A stretch of 64,000 bases of DNA from Arsukibacterium sp. UBA3155 (GCA_002364615.1 DEYP01000025.1:186001-250000); one strand, 5' to 3'. Positions 18,306 through 29,038 are shown, counted from the stretch's first letter. Notes: generated by a model not told the origin, from the letters alone. Numbers and translations: made by a program.

Positions 18306-19451
18306 TTAACCGGTTAAATCATCGAAGAATTTTTTTACACCATCAAAAAAACCTTTCGATTTGGGTCGGTGCTTGGCTTCACCTTCACCACCCATAGACT
18401 CTTCAAGTTGTCGCAGCAGCTCTTTCTGTTTGTCGCTAAGGTTCACCGGTGTTTCAATCACCACCTTACAAACCAAATCGCCAACGCCACCACCGCGCAC
18501 TGACTGCACCCCTTTGCCCCGCAAACGGAACATTTTCTCAGTTTGGGTCTCTGCCGGTATTTTCAGTTTAATTCTGCCATCCAGCGTTGGCACAGCAATT
18601 TCACCGCCAAGCGCTGCGGTAGCAAAACTCAATGGCACATCGCAATACAAGTTGTTACCATCGCGCTGGAAGATAGGGTGCGCTTTGACATTAACCTGCA
18701 CATACAAATCACCAGCCGGTGCACCGTGCATACCGGCTTCGCCTTCGCCGGTTAAACGAATACGATCGCCAGTATCAACGCCCGCCGGAATTTTAACCGA
18801 AAGGGTTTTGGTTTTCTCTACCCGGCCTTCGCCGTGACATTTTGTACAGGGTTCCGGAATAATCTTGCCGCGACCATTACAGGTTGGACAGGTTTGCTGT
18901 ACTGCAAAAAAGCCCTGACGCATGGTCACCTGACCTGCACCGTGACAAGTTGGACAACCTTTCGCAGAAGTGCCTTTTTTAGCACCAGAACCGTCACAGC
19001 TGTCGCAATTAACGTAGGTCGGGACTTTAATATCTACCGATTTACCTTTAACTGCTTCTTCCAGATTCAGTTCCAGATTGTAGCGTAAATCTGACCCACG
19101 TTGCGCCCGGGATTGACCGCGACGACCGCCGCCACCAAAAATGTCACCAAACACGTCGCCAAAAATATCGCCAAAGTCTCCGGCACCGGCACCGCCACCA
19201 CCAAAGCCACCGCCGCCGCGGTTAGGATCTACCCCGGCATGGCCAAAACGATCGTAGGCAGCGCGTTTTTGCTCGTCTGATAAAACCTCATAGGCTTCCT
19301 GAACTTCTTTAAACTTCTCTTCCATGCCCTTATCGCCCTGAGTACGATCAGGGTGAAATTTCATAGCGAGGCGTTTATAAGCCTTTTTGATGTCTTTATC
19401 ATCGGCGCCTTTAGCGACACCCAATACTTCATAGTAGTCACGCTTTGACAT
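18306..19451 (-). CDS. dnaJ: Chaperone DnaJ
   Basis: 381 residues, full length. It is the J-domain co-chaperone that stimulates DnaK ATPase. Visible in order: J domain (1-70) with HPD in [10 protein letters not shown]; a Gly/Phe-rich linker (about 75-115, [13 protein letters not shown]); four CxxCxGxG zinc repeats (about 150-215, e.g. [32 protein letters not shown]); and the substrate-binding C-terminal domains. It lies 58 bases after dnaK in the same transcription unit, with a hairpin in the gap. Confidence 0.98.
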   Translation of the reverse strand: MSKRDYYEVLGVAKGADDKDIKKAYKRLAMKFHPDRTQGDKGMEEKFKEVQEAYEVLSDEQKRAAYDRFGHAGVDPNRGGGGFGGGGAGAGDFGDIFGDVFGDIFGGGGRRGQSRAQRGSDLRYNLELNLEEAVKGKSVDIKVPTYVNCDSCDGSGAKKGTSAKGCPTCHGAGQVTMRQGFFAVQQTCPTCNGRGKIIPEPCTKCHGEGRVEKTKTLSVKIPAGVDTGDRIRLTGEGEAGMHGAPAGDLYVQVNVKAHPIFQRDGNNLYCDVPLSFATAALGGEIAVPTLDGRIKLKIPAETQTEKMFRLRGKGVQSVRGGGVGDLVCKVVIETPVNLSDKQKELLRQLEESMGGEGEAKHRPKSKGFFDGVKKFFDDLTG

Positions 19452-19478
19452 AAATTCAGTGCTTACTTCTTAGTCAAA

Positions 19479-19500
19479 GGGCTGCAATGAATTGCAGCCC
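19479..19500 (-). promoter_or_regulatory. Perfect hairpin in the dnaK-dnaJ intergenic gap
   Basis: GGGCTGCAAT (19479-19488) and ATTGCAGCCC (19491-19500) form a perfect inverted repeat around two bases. Only three T residues follow on the minus strand, so it is unlikely to be a full terminator. It may be an RNA processing or stability element that sets the DnaK:DnaJ ratio (inference). Confidence 0.6.
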
Positions 19501-19509
19501 GGGCCTATA

Positions 19510-21423
19510 TTATTTGTTGTCGTCTTTTACTTCTTCAAACTCAGCGTCAACAACATCGTCAGCACCAGCAGATTGCTGCTGGCCGGCATCGGCGCCACCC
19601 TGTTGGGCTTTAGCCTGCGCCGCTTCCATCAGCTTCTGAGAAGCCTGAATTAACGCCTGCGATTTGGCATCAATTGCTGCCTTGTCGCTACCTTTGAGGG
19701 CAGTTTCCAGTTCGTTGATTGCCGTTTCAATAGCAGCTTTGTCATCACTGGCTAAACTGTCACCTGCTTCTTCCAGCTGCTTGCGGGTAGCATGTACCAT
19801 CGCATCAGCCTGGTTACGGGTTTGCACCAGCTCTTCAAACTTTTTATCTTCTTCAGCGTGCGCTTCAGCATCACGTACCATAGCGGCAATTTCATCTTCC
19901 GATAAACCTGAAGACGACTTAATGGTGATTTTCTGCTCTTTACCAGTGTCTTTATCTTTGGCTGACACATGTAAAATACCATCAGCATCTAAATCGAAGG
20001 TTACTTCAATTTGTGGCTCGCCGCGACGACCCGGGCGAATACCTTCTAAATTGAACTGGCCCAACGATTTATTATCAGTAGCACGTTTCCGTTCACCTTG
20101 TAGCACGTGAATAGTTACCGCTGCCTGATTGTCGTCAGCAGTTGAGAACACCTGCGATTTTTTGGTCGGGATAGTGGTGTTTTTCTCAATCAGCGCAGTC
20201 ATTACGCTACCCATGGTTTCAATACCCAGAGATAAAGGCGTAACGTCAAGCAACAGAACGTCTTTAACATCACCAGATAATACTGCACCCTGAATCGCTG
20301 CACCCACTGCTACCGCTTCATCCGGGTTCACGTCTTTACGCGGCTCTTTGCCAAAGAAAGCAGTTACCGCTTCCTGTACTTTAGGCATCCGGGTCTGACC
20401 ACCCACCAGGATGATTTCGTTAATTTCACCAACGCTTAAATCAGCATCGGCTAAAGCTTTTTTCAGCGGCTCTAGGGTACGCTGCACTAAGTCTTCTACT
20501 AAAGATTCCAGCTTGGCGCGGGTTACTTTAATATTTAAGTGTTTCGGGCCTGACGCATCTGCGGTGATATAAGGCAGGTTTACTTCAGTTTGCGAGGCTG
20601 AAGACAGCTCAATCTTGGCTTTTTCAGCGGCTTCTTTAACACGTTGCATGGCTAAAGAGTCGTTACGCAGGTCCATGCCCTGCTCTTTCTTGAACTCTTC
20701 TACCAGATAGTTAATAACCCGGTTATCGAAGTCTTCACCACCTAAGTGGGTATCACCATTGGTCGATAACACTTCAAAGGTTTGCTCGCCGTCAACATCA
20801 TCAATTTCAATAATAGAGATATCGAAAGTACCGCCACCCAAGTCATACACTGCAATCTTGGTGTCGCCTTTCTTCTTATCCATACCATAAGCCAGTGCCG
20901 CAGCAGTTGGCTCGTTGATAATACGCTTTACGTCTAAACCGGCAATACGACCGGCATCTTTGGTTGCCTGACGCTGTGCATCATTAAAATATGCCGGTAC
21001 GGTAATAACTGCAGCCGTTACCGCTTCGCCTAAGAAATCCTCAGCGGTTTTCTTCATTTTTTTCAGCACTTCAGCTGAAATTTGCGGTGCGGCCAGCTTT
21101 TTGTCTTTTACTTCAACCCAGGCATCACCATTATCCGCTTTAACAATTTTAAACGGCATAATTTTGATGTCGCGTTGCACTTCTTCGTCTTCAAAACGAC
21201 GACCAATTAAACGCTTAATCGCATAAAGGGTGTTTTTAGGGTTGGTAACTGCCTGACGTTTTGCCGGCTGACCCACTAATACTTCACCATCTTCAGCATA
21301 AGCAATAATTGAAGGCGTAGTACGTGTGCCTTCCGCGTTCTCTAATACCCGAGGTTTGTCACCATCTAACACAGCAACACATGAATTGGTTGTACCCAAG
21401 TCAATACCGATTATTCTACCCAT
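19510..21423 (-). CDS. dnaK: Chaperone DnaK (Hsp70)
   Basis: 637 residues from the ATG at 21421-21423, giving [18 protein letters not shown], the canonical N-terminus. The upstream in-frame extension to 21501 is discarded because it covers the promoter and the Shine-Dalgarno (GGAG). ATPase-domain motifs are intact ([28 protein letters not shown]). The interdomain linker [14 protein letters not shown] follows at about 385. The C-terminus ends in the acidic [14 protein letters not shown] tail. It is a cytosolic ATP-dependent chaperone working with DnaJ and GrpE, both in this window. Confidence 0.98.
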   Translation of the reverse strand: MGRIIGIDLGTTNSCVAVLDGDKPRVLENAEGTRTTPSIIAYAEDGEVLVGQPAKRQAVTNPKNTLYAIKRLIGRRFEDEEVQRDIKIMPFKIVKADNGDAWVEVKDKKLAAPQISAEVLKKMKKTAEDFLGEAVTAAVITVPAYFNDAQRQATKDAGRIAGLDVKRIINEPTAAALAYGMDKKKGDTKIAVYDLGGGTFDISIIEIDDVDGEQTFEVLSTNGDTHLGGEDFDNRVINYLVEEFKKEQGMDLRNDSLAMQRVKEAAEKAKIELSSASQTEVNLPYITADASGPKHLNIKVTRAKLESLVEDLVQRTLEPLKKALADADLSVGEINEIILVGGQTRMPKVQEAVTAFFGKEPRKDVNPDEAVAVGAAIQGAVLSGDVKDVLLLDVTPLSLGIETMGSVMTALIEKNTTIPTKKSQVFSTADDNQAAVTIHVLQGERKRATDNKSLGQFNLEGIRPGRRGEPQIEVTFDLDADGILHVSAKDKDTGKEQKITIKSSSGLSEDEIAAMVRDAEAHAEEDKKFEELVQTRNQADAMVHATRKQLEEAGDSLASDDKAAIETAINELETALKGSDKAAIDAKSQALIQASQKLMEAAQAKAQQGGADAGQQQSAGADDVVDAEFEEVKDDNK

Positions 21424-21472
21424 AACTGCTCTCCACCTAATATTCTGAACAATTAAAAATTGCGTTGACTGA

Positions 21473-21502
21473 TTAGTGGGGATTAGCCCTGATCGATTCA
21501 AG
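21473..21502 (-). promoter_or_regulatory. Sigma-32-type heat-shock promoter of dnaK-dnaJ
   Basis: On the minus strand CTTGAA (21502-21497), a 15-base spacer, and CCCCACTAA (21481-21473) match the sigma-32 consensus (CTTGAA and CCCCATnTA) closely. The predicted start point leaves an untranslated leader of about 40 bases before dnaK. Confidence 0.85.
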
Positions 21503-21559
21503 GTTATTAGTTAAAAAAATTTAGAATGAGCGGCAGTTAGTCTGAAACGGCTAACATAA

Positions 21560-23191
21560 TTAAGCTATCTGATTACGCCCTGCACGCTTTGCCCGGTACA
21601 AGGCGTCGTCAGCGGCGTTTATTAATTCTGCTGCACTGGTAATGTTACTGGCAGGTGCCGCAGCAATTCCGGCGGAAAAGGTACAGGAAAAAGGTCGGTC
21701 ATTGATGTTAAATTGGAGGGTGGCAAACGCTATTAATAACTGACTGGCCAGCACTTTTGCTTGCTCTGCCGGGCAATCTGGCAATACCAGCATAAACTCC
21801 TCACCACCGTAGCGGCCGGCGCGGTCAGTTTTACGGATCCGCTTACGCAAAAGTGTTGCCAATGACGTAATCACCAAATCACCCACTGCATGGCCATAAT
21901 TGTCATTAACTTTTTTAAAATGGTCAATGTCCAGCATCACCACGCTCACTGGTTTTTGACTTCGCTCACTGCGTTCGAACTCCAGTTCAGCAGCCTCCTT
22001 AATGGCACTATGTTTAATCAGTGCCGTTAAGCTGTCTTTTTCAATCAGATTTTTAATTTGTAAACTACGCGCCAGTCGCACTTTTATCGCCTGAGCCAGT
22101 TGAATGTCGTCTATGGGCTTAGTAATAAAGTCATCAGCACCATGCGCCATGGCTTTTATTTGCAATGTTTTGTTTGTTTCAGACGATAGAAAGACAATTG
22201 GCAGCCGTTTTAAAGACTTGTACTGGCGTATTAGCCCGGCCACTTCGGCGCCGGAAAATTCCGGCATATACATATCCATCAAAATCAGATCAGGCTGAAA
22301 CCGGGTTAGTTCGTCTATAATATTGCGGATCCGACCGACAATTTGGGTTTCGACCCCCATACTGCTCAGCACCAATGCATAATGCTCAGCCAGCAGCTTA
22401 TCGTCTTCGACAATAAAAACCCGACCGGTTTTGCCAATGCTTTCTTCCAGCATTTCACCAATTGACGTCACCATGTCAGGTATATTCAGCGGCGAAATAA
22501 AAAAAGCAGCGGCCCGGTACTCGGCAGCTTTAATTCGTAGCTCAAAACTATCGGTGGTTGAATACACCATCAGGCGGGAATGTCTTTTTATAAGTGATTC
22601 CAGCAACAGCTTCTGCTGAAACAATGAGCCGCCCCGCTTAAGATCAGTGTCAGCGAACAGTACCGCCGGCGCCGTTTTCTGCAACTGCCTTAAGCAGCTG
22701 TCAAAATCTGAAAACAAGGTAACATCGTGGCCAAAGGCGTGTAACTGCCCGGTAAGTTCTGCAATCAGGTGTTGATCATCAAGCAGCAACCAGATACTGG
22801 AGTTTTCAGCTATCGATACCATGCTGTTGCCAGCATCTTGCTGACCTGACTGCAATGCCGTACTTATGGCAACATCAAATTCAAGTAATAAATGCTTTAA
22901 TTGTGCTAATGAATACAATTGCTCTGAAGAATTTTTGCCTTGAACGGCCACCGCTAACTGTTCTATTTGCCGGGCAAGACTGCCCAGGGTAGCAAAACCA
23001 AAAGTACCACAGGCGCCGGCCAGTTTATGCGCTTCATTAATTACGGAGGGTAATAGCGCGGCGGCTTCGGAGTCGGCAACCGCCAGAATAACCTGCAAAT
23101 TGGCGGCGCGTTCTGCCAGTGTTTGCTCAAACCTGAGACGCAAGGCAGAAAACGCGGATGACAAATCAAGTTTACTTTTGCTGCTACTCAT
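21560..23191 (-). CDS. Hpt-REC-REC-GGDEF signalling protein (diguanylate cyclase)
   Basis: 543 residues. An Hpt-like N-terminal domain carries His55 in INEAHKLAGACGTFG. The first receiver (about 130-245) is degenerate, with ISPL where the conserved Lys-Pro should be. The second receiver (about 262-378) is intact: VEDD, phospho-acceptor Asp in LILMDMYMP, and TKPID. The GGDEF domain reads GGEEF in RYGGEEFMLVLP, with an RKTD inhibitory site five residues before it, so it should be an active, feedback-inhibited diguanylate cyclase. It follows the histidine kinase and CheY-like genes on the same strand and probably takes phosphate from that system. Confidence 0.92.
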   Translation of the reverse strand: MSSSKSKLDLSSAFSALRLRFEQTLAERAANLQVILAVADSEAAALLPSVINEAHKLAGACGTFGFATLGSLARQIEQLAVAVQGKNSSEQLYSLAQLKHLLLEFDVAISTALQSGQQDAGNSMVSIAENSSIWLLLDDQHLIAELTGQLHAFGHDVTLFSDFDSCLRQLQKTAPAVLFADTDLKRGGSLFQQKLLLESLIKRHSRLMVYSTTDSFELRIKAAEYRAAAFFISPLNIPDMVTSIGEMLEESIGKTGRVFIVEDDKLLAEHYALVLSSMGVETQIVGRIRNIIDELTRFQPDLILMDMYMPEFSGAEVAGLIRQYKSLKRLPIVFLSSETNKTLQIKAMAHGADDFITKPIDDIQLAQAIKVRLARSLQIKNLIEKDSLTALIKHSAIKEAAELEFERSERSQKPVSVVMLDIDHFKKVNDNYGHAVGDLVITSLATLLRKRIRKTDRAGRYGGEEFMLVLPDCPAEQAKVLASQLLIAFATLQFNINDRPFSCTFSAGIAAAPASNITSAAELINAADDALYRAKRAGRNQIA

Positions 23192-23255
23192 TTAGATACT
23201 GCCTTTAGCATTGTTTGTGCACGCACCATGCCTTTTGACGACATTTATTGCTAAT

Positions 23256-25673
23256 TCAATGGTTACTGCTGTCACTGATAGTAGCGGACACCTGCGGTAA
23301 CTCAAAGTAAAAAGTAGTGCCTACCCCTTCCTTCGTCTGAAACCCGATATGACCATTCATTTGTGCCAGTAAACCTTTACTAATTGCTAAACCCAAACCA
23401 GTTCCCCCTTTATGGCCACGGTTAGAGCCATCGGCTTGCGCAAACCGTTCAAATAGACGGGGTTGAAACTCTGGCGGGATCCCTGAGCCCTGATCCTGCA
23501 CCGACACTCTGACTTTGTCTTCGTTAATGGCTGCCGACAGGCTTACCGTTTTACCAGAACCAGAAAACTTAATGGCATTTGACAATAAATTTGCCAGTAT
23601 CTGCTGTAAACGCTGGCTATCCGCCACGATCTGAAGCTGAGTTGGACCTGGCTCCAAAACTAACGTTACCTTATACTCTAAGGCGTAAGGCTGTAAATTA
23701 CTCAGCGCCAACTTCAGCTGGGGCTGCAGTGACAAAACTTCCATGTTCAGTTGGACTTTGCCGGCCGTCAGTTTCTCAATATCCAGCAAATCATTAATTA
23801 AGTGCTGTAAGCGATTGCTGTTTCCATGGGCAATATTCAGCAATTTACTTACTTTAGGATCAAATTCAGCCAGTTTTCCTGAGAGCAATATACCCAAGGC
23901 GCCACTTATTGCGGTTAGTGGTGTTCGCAGCTCATGACTGACCGTTGAAATAAACTGATCTTTCATCTGTTGCAGCTGCATTCTCTCCGTCACATCCTGC
24001 ACCGAACCCACCATAATCAGCTCTGGATTTTCCTGTGGTGGCAACATTTTGGCCAGTTCATGCACCCAACGAATGGTGCCATCCGGTCTGACAATTCTGT
24101 GCACCACATCGTGCACTCCGGTTTTAAGCGCCTGCTGTTCACTCTTAAAAACCTGCTCTGCATCTTGCGGGTGTAGGGTGCTTTTAAACAATTCAACACT
24201 AGGGTTCACTGTTTCACTAAAACCAAATATCTGGTAGATAACCGGCGACCACCAAAGCTCTCCGGTTTTAAGTGACGCCTGCCAGAAACCAATCAGCGCA
24301 TTTTCACTTGCGGTATCGAGTCGCTGCTGAGTTATTTTTAACGCGGTGTTAACGCGCTCAAGCTCCAGGTAGTGCAGCTTGATAGCGGTAATATCTTCAA
24401 TATAGCCATGCCAAAGTGTACTGCCATCGGCCATTCGCTCAGGAGTGGCGCGACCGGACAGCCACGTTGGTTGTTTATTTTCCTGGCAAATCCGGTATTG
24501 ATGCTGCCAAAGCGATAAATGCTTCGCTGATTTATCAATACTCTGTGCCAGACCGTCTAAGTCATCCGGGTGAATTTTATCAAAGAGAAAAGTTGAATCC
24601 TGCTTTACCTGCTCAGCTGTTACCCCATAAATATTCTTAATATTATCACTTGTATAAGGAAACGCAGCTTTACCATCAGGCCACTGCTGATACTGGTAGA
24701 CCATACCCGGAATATTGGCCAATAAATTTTTAAACTGGTCACGGCTGGCCTGCAGCTCCAACTCAGCCATTTTTTGCTCGGTAACATCTGCATGAGTACC
24801 ATACATCATCAGGGGCTTTCCGTCCCCGGTCCAGCTAACTACCCTGCCACGGTCATGCACCCAAACCCACTGACCATTTTTATGCTTCATCCTGCATTTG
24901 CAATCGTAGAAGGGTAACTGACCGGCAAAATGTTGCTCTAGTAGCTTGCCCGATTCTGCTAAATCATCAGGATGAGCAAAGCCCAGCCAGGTATTAATAT
25001 CTATCGGTGCAAGCTCATCCAGCGTATAACCGACAATCTCTGCCCAGCGCTCGTTAAACACCGTTTCGCCGGTTTGGATATTCCATTGCCAGGTACCAAT
25101 TCGGGTTCCTTCTAATACTGAACGATGCATCAGTTCACTGGCTGCCAATCTCTGATGCGCTTGCTCTTGTAATCTGTCCGCAATTTCCTGCTCAACCGCA
25201 TCTGCAAAATTTCGAAGGATTAGGCGTTCTTTTGCAGTCAACTGCCGCGAAGTACTGTCGATAACACATAAGGTGCCAATACGTTGGTTATTAATGGTCA
25301 AGGGAGCGCCGGCATAAAACCGGATATGAGGTGCCTCAGTCACCAGCGGATTATCAGCAAAACGAGGATCGGTGCTGGCGTCGGATACTTCAAAAATACT
25401 GCTATCCAGAATAGCATGGCCGCAAAAGGAGATATCGCGGCCAGTTTCACACACATCCAGCCCCTGGCGGGATTTAAACCATTGCCGTTTGCTATCAATT
25501 AATGAAATAAGCACAATCTCAGTATCAAGGCATTGTTGCACCAGCTGGGTTAACCTATCGAACCGGGTCTCGGCAACGGTATCAAGTAATGAGGCATCCA
25601 GCAGAGCCAGCAAGCGTTCTTTTTCATATTCAGGTATTTGCGGCTGTTGCATATTATTTCCGGAGATCAACAT
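23256..25673 (-). CDS. GAF-PAS-PAS-PAS sensor histidine kinase
   Basis: About 805 residues. Order: GAF domain (about 20-180, RLTQLVQQCLDTEIVLISL and FCGHAIL), three PAS/PAC modules (about 185-575, each ending in a WVHDRGR or EDITA type PAC segment), HisKA with the phospho-acceptor in FISTVSHELRTPLTAISGA, and a C-terminal HATPase with DQGSGIPPEF and GTGLGLAISKGL. There is no membrane segment, so it senses a cytoplasmic signal. There is no receiver domain of its own; partners are probably the flanking CheY-like protein and the Hpt-REC-REC-GGDEF protein. A start at 25652 (MQQPQIPEYEKERL, after CCGGAAA) is equally likely. Confidence 0.92.
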   Translation of the reverse strand: MLISGNNMQQPQIPEYEKERLLALLDASLLDTVAETRFDRLTQLVQQCLDTEIVLISLIDSKRQWFKSRQGLDVCETGRDISFCGHAILDSSIFEVSDASTDPRFADNPLVTEAPHIRFYAGAPLTINNQRIGTLCVIDSTSRQLTAKERLILRNFADAVEQEIADRLQEQAHQRLAASELMHRSVLEGTRIGTWQWNIQTGETVFNERWAEIVGYTLDELAPIDINTWLGFAHPDDLAESGKLLEQHFAGQLPFYDCKCRMKHKNGQWVWVHDRGRVVSWTGDGKPLMMYGTHADVTEQKMAELELQASRDQFKNLLANIPGMVYQYQQWPDGKAAFPYTSDNIKNIYGVTAEQVKQDSTFLFDKIHPDDLDGLAQSIDKSAKHLSLWQHQYRICQENKQPTWLSGRATPERMADGSTLWHGYIEDITAIKLHYLELERVNTALKITQQRLDTASENALIGFWQASLKTGELWWSPVIYQIFGFSETVNPSVELFKSTLHPQDAEQVFKSEQQALKTGVHDVVHRIVRPDGTIRWVHELAKMLPPQENPELIMVGSVQDVTERMQLQQMKDQFISTVSHELRTPLTAISGALGILLSGKLAEFDPKVSKLLNIAHGNSNRLQHLINDLLDIEKLTAGKVQLNMEVLSLQPQLKLALSNLQPYALEYKVTLVLEPGPTQLQIVADSQRLQQILANLLSNAIKFSGSGKTVSLSAAINEDKVRVSVQDQGSGIPPEFQPRLFERFAQADGSNRGHKGGTGLGLAISKGLLAQMNGHIGFQTKEGVGTTFYFELPQVSATISDSSNH

Positions 25674-25759
25674 TTATTAAAAAGTAGCACGGTGTTTGCA
25701 GGTCGTATCACTGCAATAGAAAGCCTACCCGGAGGATAGCTTCCCTGAATTATTTTTAC

Positions 25760-26149
25760 CTAATTTAGGTCAGGCTGCTGATTATATAACTGATGCAAGG
25801 TTTCCCCTAATTGCATTGGATCAAAGGGTTTATCAATAACAGCAATAGCACCGGCATCTAAATATTGCTGCTTCTCACTCTGCTGAATTTTTGCTGTCAT
25901 AAACACTACAGGTGTATGTTCTGTTGCCGGCAGCTGCCTTAATGCAGCAAGAGTCTGCAAGCCATCCATTTGCGGCATCATCACATCCAGCAGAATAAGT
26001 TGTGGAGCGAATTCTGCAGCCTGTGCCAGTGCACTTTGACCGCTATCACAGCTTAGCAACTCAAAACCGGCTAAATCTGTCAGCGCGATCTCTGCCACGG
26101 TCCGGATAGACTCATCGTCTTCAACATGCATAATTTTCTTTAACGGCAT
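25760..26149 (-). CDS. Single-domain response regulator (CheY-like)
   Basis: 129 residues consisting only of a receiver domain. The acidic pair is in HVEDDESIRT, the phospho-acceptor Asp in LILLDVMMPQMDGL, the Thr in VVFMTAK, and the Lys-Pro in VIDKPFDPMQ. Without an output domain it may relay phosphate between the histidine kinase and the Hpt protein encoded downstream, or act by protein contact. It lies 86 bases upstream of the kinase gene, same strand. Confidence 0.92.
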   Translation of the reverse strand: MPLKKIMHVEDDESIRTVAEIALTDLAGFELLSCDSGQSALAQAAEFAPQLILLDVMMPQMDGLQTLAALRQLPATEHTPVVFMTAKIQQSEKQQYLDAGAIAVIDKPFDPMQLGETLHQLYNQQPDLN

Positions 26150-26186
26150 AACAGTGTAACCTCAATTAAGCTAATTCTTAATGTCT

Positions 26187-28961
26187 TCATATTTTTATCG
26201 TAGCTGCCATGCTACATCGATCCAACAAATAAACAATATGCTGATACTCAATACCACTATGACGTGATAAACCAATCTCGCAGGTTCTGCTGGTAGACCC
26301 CCCCCGTGAGCACTTACTTACCTGAGCAGCCAAACCTGACAGTGCTGCAGCGTTAAGTTCTGGCAATACAAAACCTTTATCACCAGCAAAGCCGCAGCAA
26401 CTTATGCCTTCAGGGATCACCATCTCATCTGTGCAGGCGCCTAGCAATTGCTGTAATTTTCTGGTCTGTCCCAGCTGACTGGCGCTACAGGGTATATGAA
26501 GCGCGACCGGCCCGGACTGCTTGTTCAACACCAGCTTTGGCAGCACCTGATCATATAAAAAATCGACACTGTCGATAATGTTTAACCGCGGATCCAGTTT
26601 ACCGCTCAGGGTCAGGCTGCAAGGGCTGCTATCAGAGAAAATGGGTATCTCACCGACATTACTCACCTCAAGTAACCATTGCTCCAGCTGATGCTGTTTA
26701 AGCTTAGCCGCGGCAAACTGCCCTTTGGACTGAAACGGCATGCCACAACATTGGTTGGCCAAATCCTCAGCAATAATAAGCTGATAACCAGCCTTGGCCA
26801 GTAAGTCAGTACATACCTGCATTAAGCTGCGGCTGTCCTGGCTATTGGCCTGCGGCGCCATTACCCGGCTGCTACAACTGGCCAGATAAATAACGGGAGT
26901 CAGGCTACTCTCTGCTGGCGTGACTTTAGTATGGTTCGCGCCTGGCATAGCGCTATGCCAGCCAGGTAAAACCTTAACTAAACGTTGGCCTGCCCTCAAA
27001 CCAAAGCGCGCCATGGTGCTGGCAGCACCAAAATGGCGTGCTATAAAAGCCGCCAGCCCCTGCCAGCGTCGGTTGTTTTGGGCGCGAAGCTTCCGGGTTA
27101 AATCACCGGTATTAATGCCAACCGGGCAGGCTGTACTGCACATACCACAGGCTGCGCAGGTATCATTGCCAGCGTACTGATAGCTTTTAGTCAATGCCTT
27201 AAGCCGCTTAGCATCGTTACCAGTTTGCCGCAAACGAGAGATTTCGCGCTGGGTCACAATGCGCTGACGTGGGGTCAGGGTTAAGTTTCGTGATGGACAC
27301 ACCGGCTCACAAAAGCCGCATTCGATGCATTTGTCTACCAACGGATCTGTTGCTGGTAACGGTTTCAGATTTTGCAGATGCAGCTGCGGATTGTGGCTTA
27401 GCACCACATCCGGATTGAGAATATGCTTAGGGTCGAGCAGTTTTTTAATGCGCCACATCAACTGATAGGCATCACTACCCCACTCCAGCTCAACAAAGGG
27501 TGCCATATTGCGGCCGGTGCCGTGTTCGGCTTTAAGCGAACCGCCAAACTCAACGGCGACGAGGTGCGCAACGTCCTGCATAAAATTATCATAGCGCGCA
27601 ACCTCTGCCGGGTCGTCAAAGCCCTGGGTAAACACAAAATGCAGGTTGCCCTCTAAGGCATGACCAAAAATAATGGCTTCGTTGTACTCATATTTAGCAA
27701 ATAATTGTTGCAGCCGGGCCACACCATCAGCCAGTTGCAGTAGCGGAAAGGTAATATCTTCAATAATGACCGTGGTGCCGGTTTGCCGCACCGCCCCCAC
27801 CGCCGGAAAAGTGCCTTTGCGAATGGCCCAGAGCTGGTTATATACGCCAGGATCCGTACTGAAATCCACCTGCTGTTCCAGGGTAAAACCGGCAACGACT
27901 GCCCGTAACGCTGTCAGTTGTCGTTGCAAAGCCTGGTCGGTTGCTGCTGTGCTTTCAATTAATAAAGCACAAGCATTATCTGATACCTGCTTTATCCACG
28001 CAGGCATTGCTGCTTTGTGCTCAACCGAGCGTAAGCTTCGCCTATCCAATAGCTCGACTGCCGACACAGGCAACGGCTTTAATACCGCTACCGCCTGACA
28101 ACAGCTGGCCACAGAGGGAAATACTAATAAACCACTGGCCCGGTGCGGATACTCCGGCACGGTGTTGTAGGTAACGGCACTGATAAAGCCCAGGCAGCCC
28201 TCAGAGCCCACCATTAAATGGGTCAGAATATCTATCGGATCAGTAAATTCAGTTAACGCATTCAGTGAAAAGCCGGTAGTGTTTTTTAAGCGATACTTGT
28301 GGCGGATTTTGGTGCAAAGTTGCTCGTCTTGCCGGGTTTGCCCGGCCAGCAGCGCTAAATCAGCCAGCAAACTGGCGTGGCTTTGCCGAAATGCCGCAAC
28401 GCTGTCGCTATCTTCGGTGTCCAGCACGGTGCCATCAAACAATACCAGGCGCATTGCGGCCAGAGTATTGAAGCTGTTTTGGGCGGTACCACAGCACATA
28501 CCACTGGCATTGTTGGCAACAATACCACCGATTTTGCAGCTGTTGATAGATGCCGGATCCGGGCCGATTTTGCGTTGAAACTTACTCAGGACACTATTGG
28601 CAGCCGCGCCAATAACCCCGGGTTGTAAGCGAATTTGTTCACCGAGACCCCTTACTTCGCGCTGCTGCCAGTTTTCACCCAGCACCAGCAATACCGAATC
28701 GGTTACCGCCTGGCCGGATAAACTGGTGCCGGCCGCCCGAAAGGTAATGGCAACGTTATATTTATTAGCCAACTGTAGCAGCGCTACCACTTCTGCCTCA
28801 GATTCAACCCGCAGCACCAGTTTGGGTAACAGGCGATAAAAACTGGCGTCGGTACCATAAGCCAGAGTGGCGATAGGATCGTCAAAATAGCGCTCAGCGG
28901 GAATAAGCTTTTTTACGGCTCTTTGAAATACAACCGGTAATGCCACAACATAATGTCTCAA
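26187..28961 (-). CDS. FAD- and [4Fe-4S]-binding oxidoreductase, D-lactate dehydrogenase-like
   Basis: 924 residues. The N-terminal half is a GlcD/DLD-type FAD-binding domain (TFRAAGTSLSGQAVTDSVLL near 75; VGSEGCLGFISAVTYN near 250). It is followed by two ferredoxin-type clusters, CIECGFCEPVCPSR (near 540) and CAACGMCSTACPVG (near 605). The C-terminal part has the CCG motifs of GlpC/HdrB proteins (NQCCGMPF, ISCCGFAGDKG). Fused proteins of this kind oxidise D-lactate or a similar 2-hydroxyacid and pass electrons to quinone. An eight-C tract at about 26299-26306 does not break the frame. Confidence 0.9.
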   Translation of the reverse strand: MRHYVVALPVVFQRAVKKLIPAERYFDDPIATLAYGTDASFYRLLPKLVLRVESEAEVVALLQLANKYNVAITFRAAGTSLSGQAVTDSVLLVLGENWQQREVRGLGEQIRLQPGVIGAAANSVLSKFQRKIGPDPASINSCKIGGIVANNASGMCCGTAQNSFNTLAAMRLVLFDGTVLDTEDSDSVAAFRQSHASLLADLALLAGQTRQDEQLCTKIRHKYRLKNTTGFSLNALTEFTDPIDILTHLMVGSEGCLGFISAVTYNTVPEYPHRASGLLVFPSVASCCQAVAVLKPLPVSAVELLDRRSLRSVEHKAAMPAWIKQVSDNACALLIESTAATDQALQRQLTALRAVVAGFTLEQQVDFSTDPGVYNQLWAIRKGTFPAVGAVRQTGTTVIIEDITFPLLQLADGVARLQQLFAKYEYNEAIIFGHALEGNLHFVFTQGFDDPAEVARYDNFMQDVAHLVAVEFGGSLKAEHGTGRNMAPFVELEWGSDAYQLMWRIKKLLDPKHILNPDVVLSHNPQLHLQNLKPLPATDPLVDKCIECGFCEPVCPSRNLTLTPRQRIVTQREISRLRQTGNDAKRLKALTKSYQYAGNDTCAACGMCSTACPVGINTGDLTRKLRAQNNRRWQGLAAFIARHFGAASTMARFGLRAGQRLVKVLPGWHSAMPGANHTKVTPAESSLTPVIYLASCSSRVMAPQANSQDSRSLMQVCTDLLAKAGYQLIIAEDLANQCCGMPFQSKGQFAAAKLKQHQLEQWLLEVSNVGEIPIFSDSSPCSLTLSGKLDPRLNIIDSVDFLYDQVLPKLVLNKQSGPVALHIPCSASQLGQTRKLQQLLGACTDEMVIPEGISCCGFAGDKGFVLPELNAAALSGLAAQVSKCSRGGSTSRTCEIGLSRHSGIEYQHIVYLLDRCSMAATIKI

Positions 28962-29038
28962 ATCTGCACTTTGGTTATGTGATAACAGGTTTTAGTTGTT
29001 TTGGCTATGGGCTTTAATACGCTATGACAGGTAAACAT

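Noticed and set aside
21424-21560. CIRCE element before dnaK
   Set aside because: No TTAGCACTC/GAGTGCTAA pair is present; the sigma-32 promoter explains the region.
26290-26310. Eight-C homopolymer near the end of the D-lactate dehydrogenase-like gene, possible frameshift
   Set aside because: The frame continues through it into the conserved SRTCEIGLSRHSGI and IVYLLDRC motifs at the normal family length, so no frameshift is needed.
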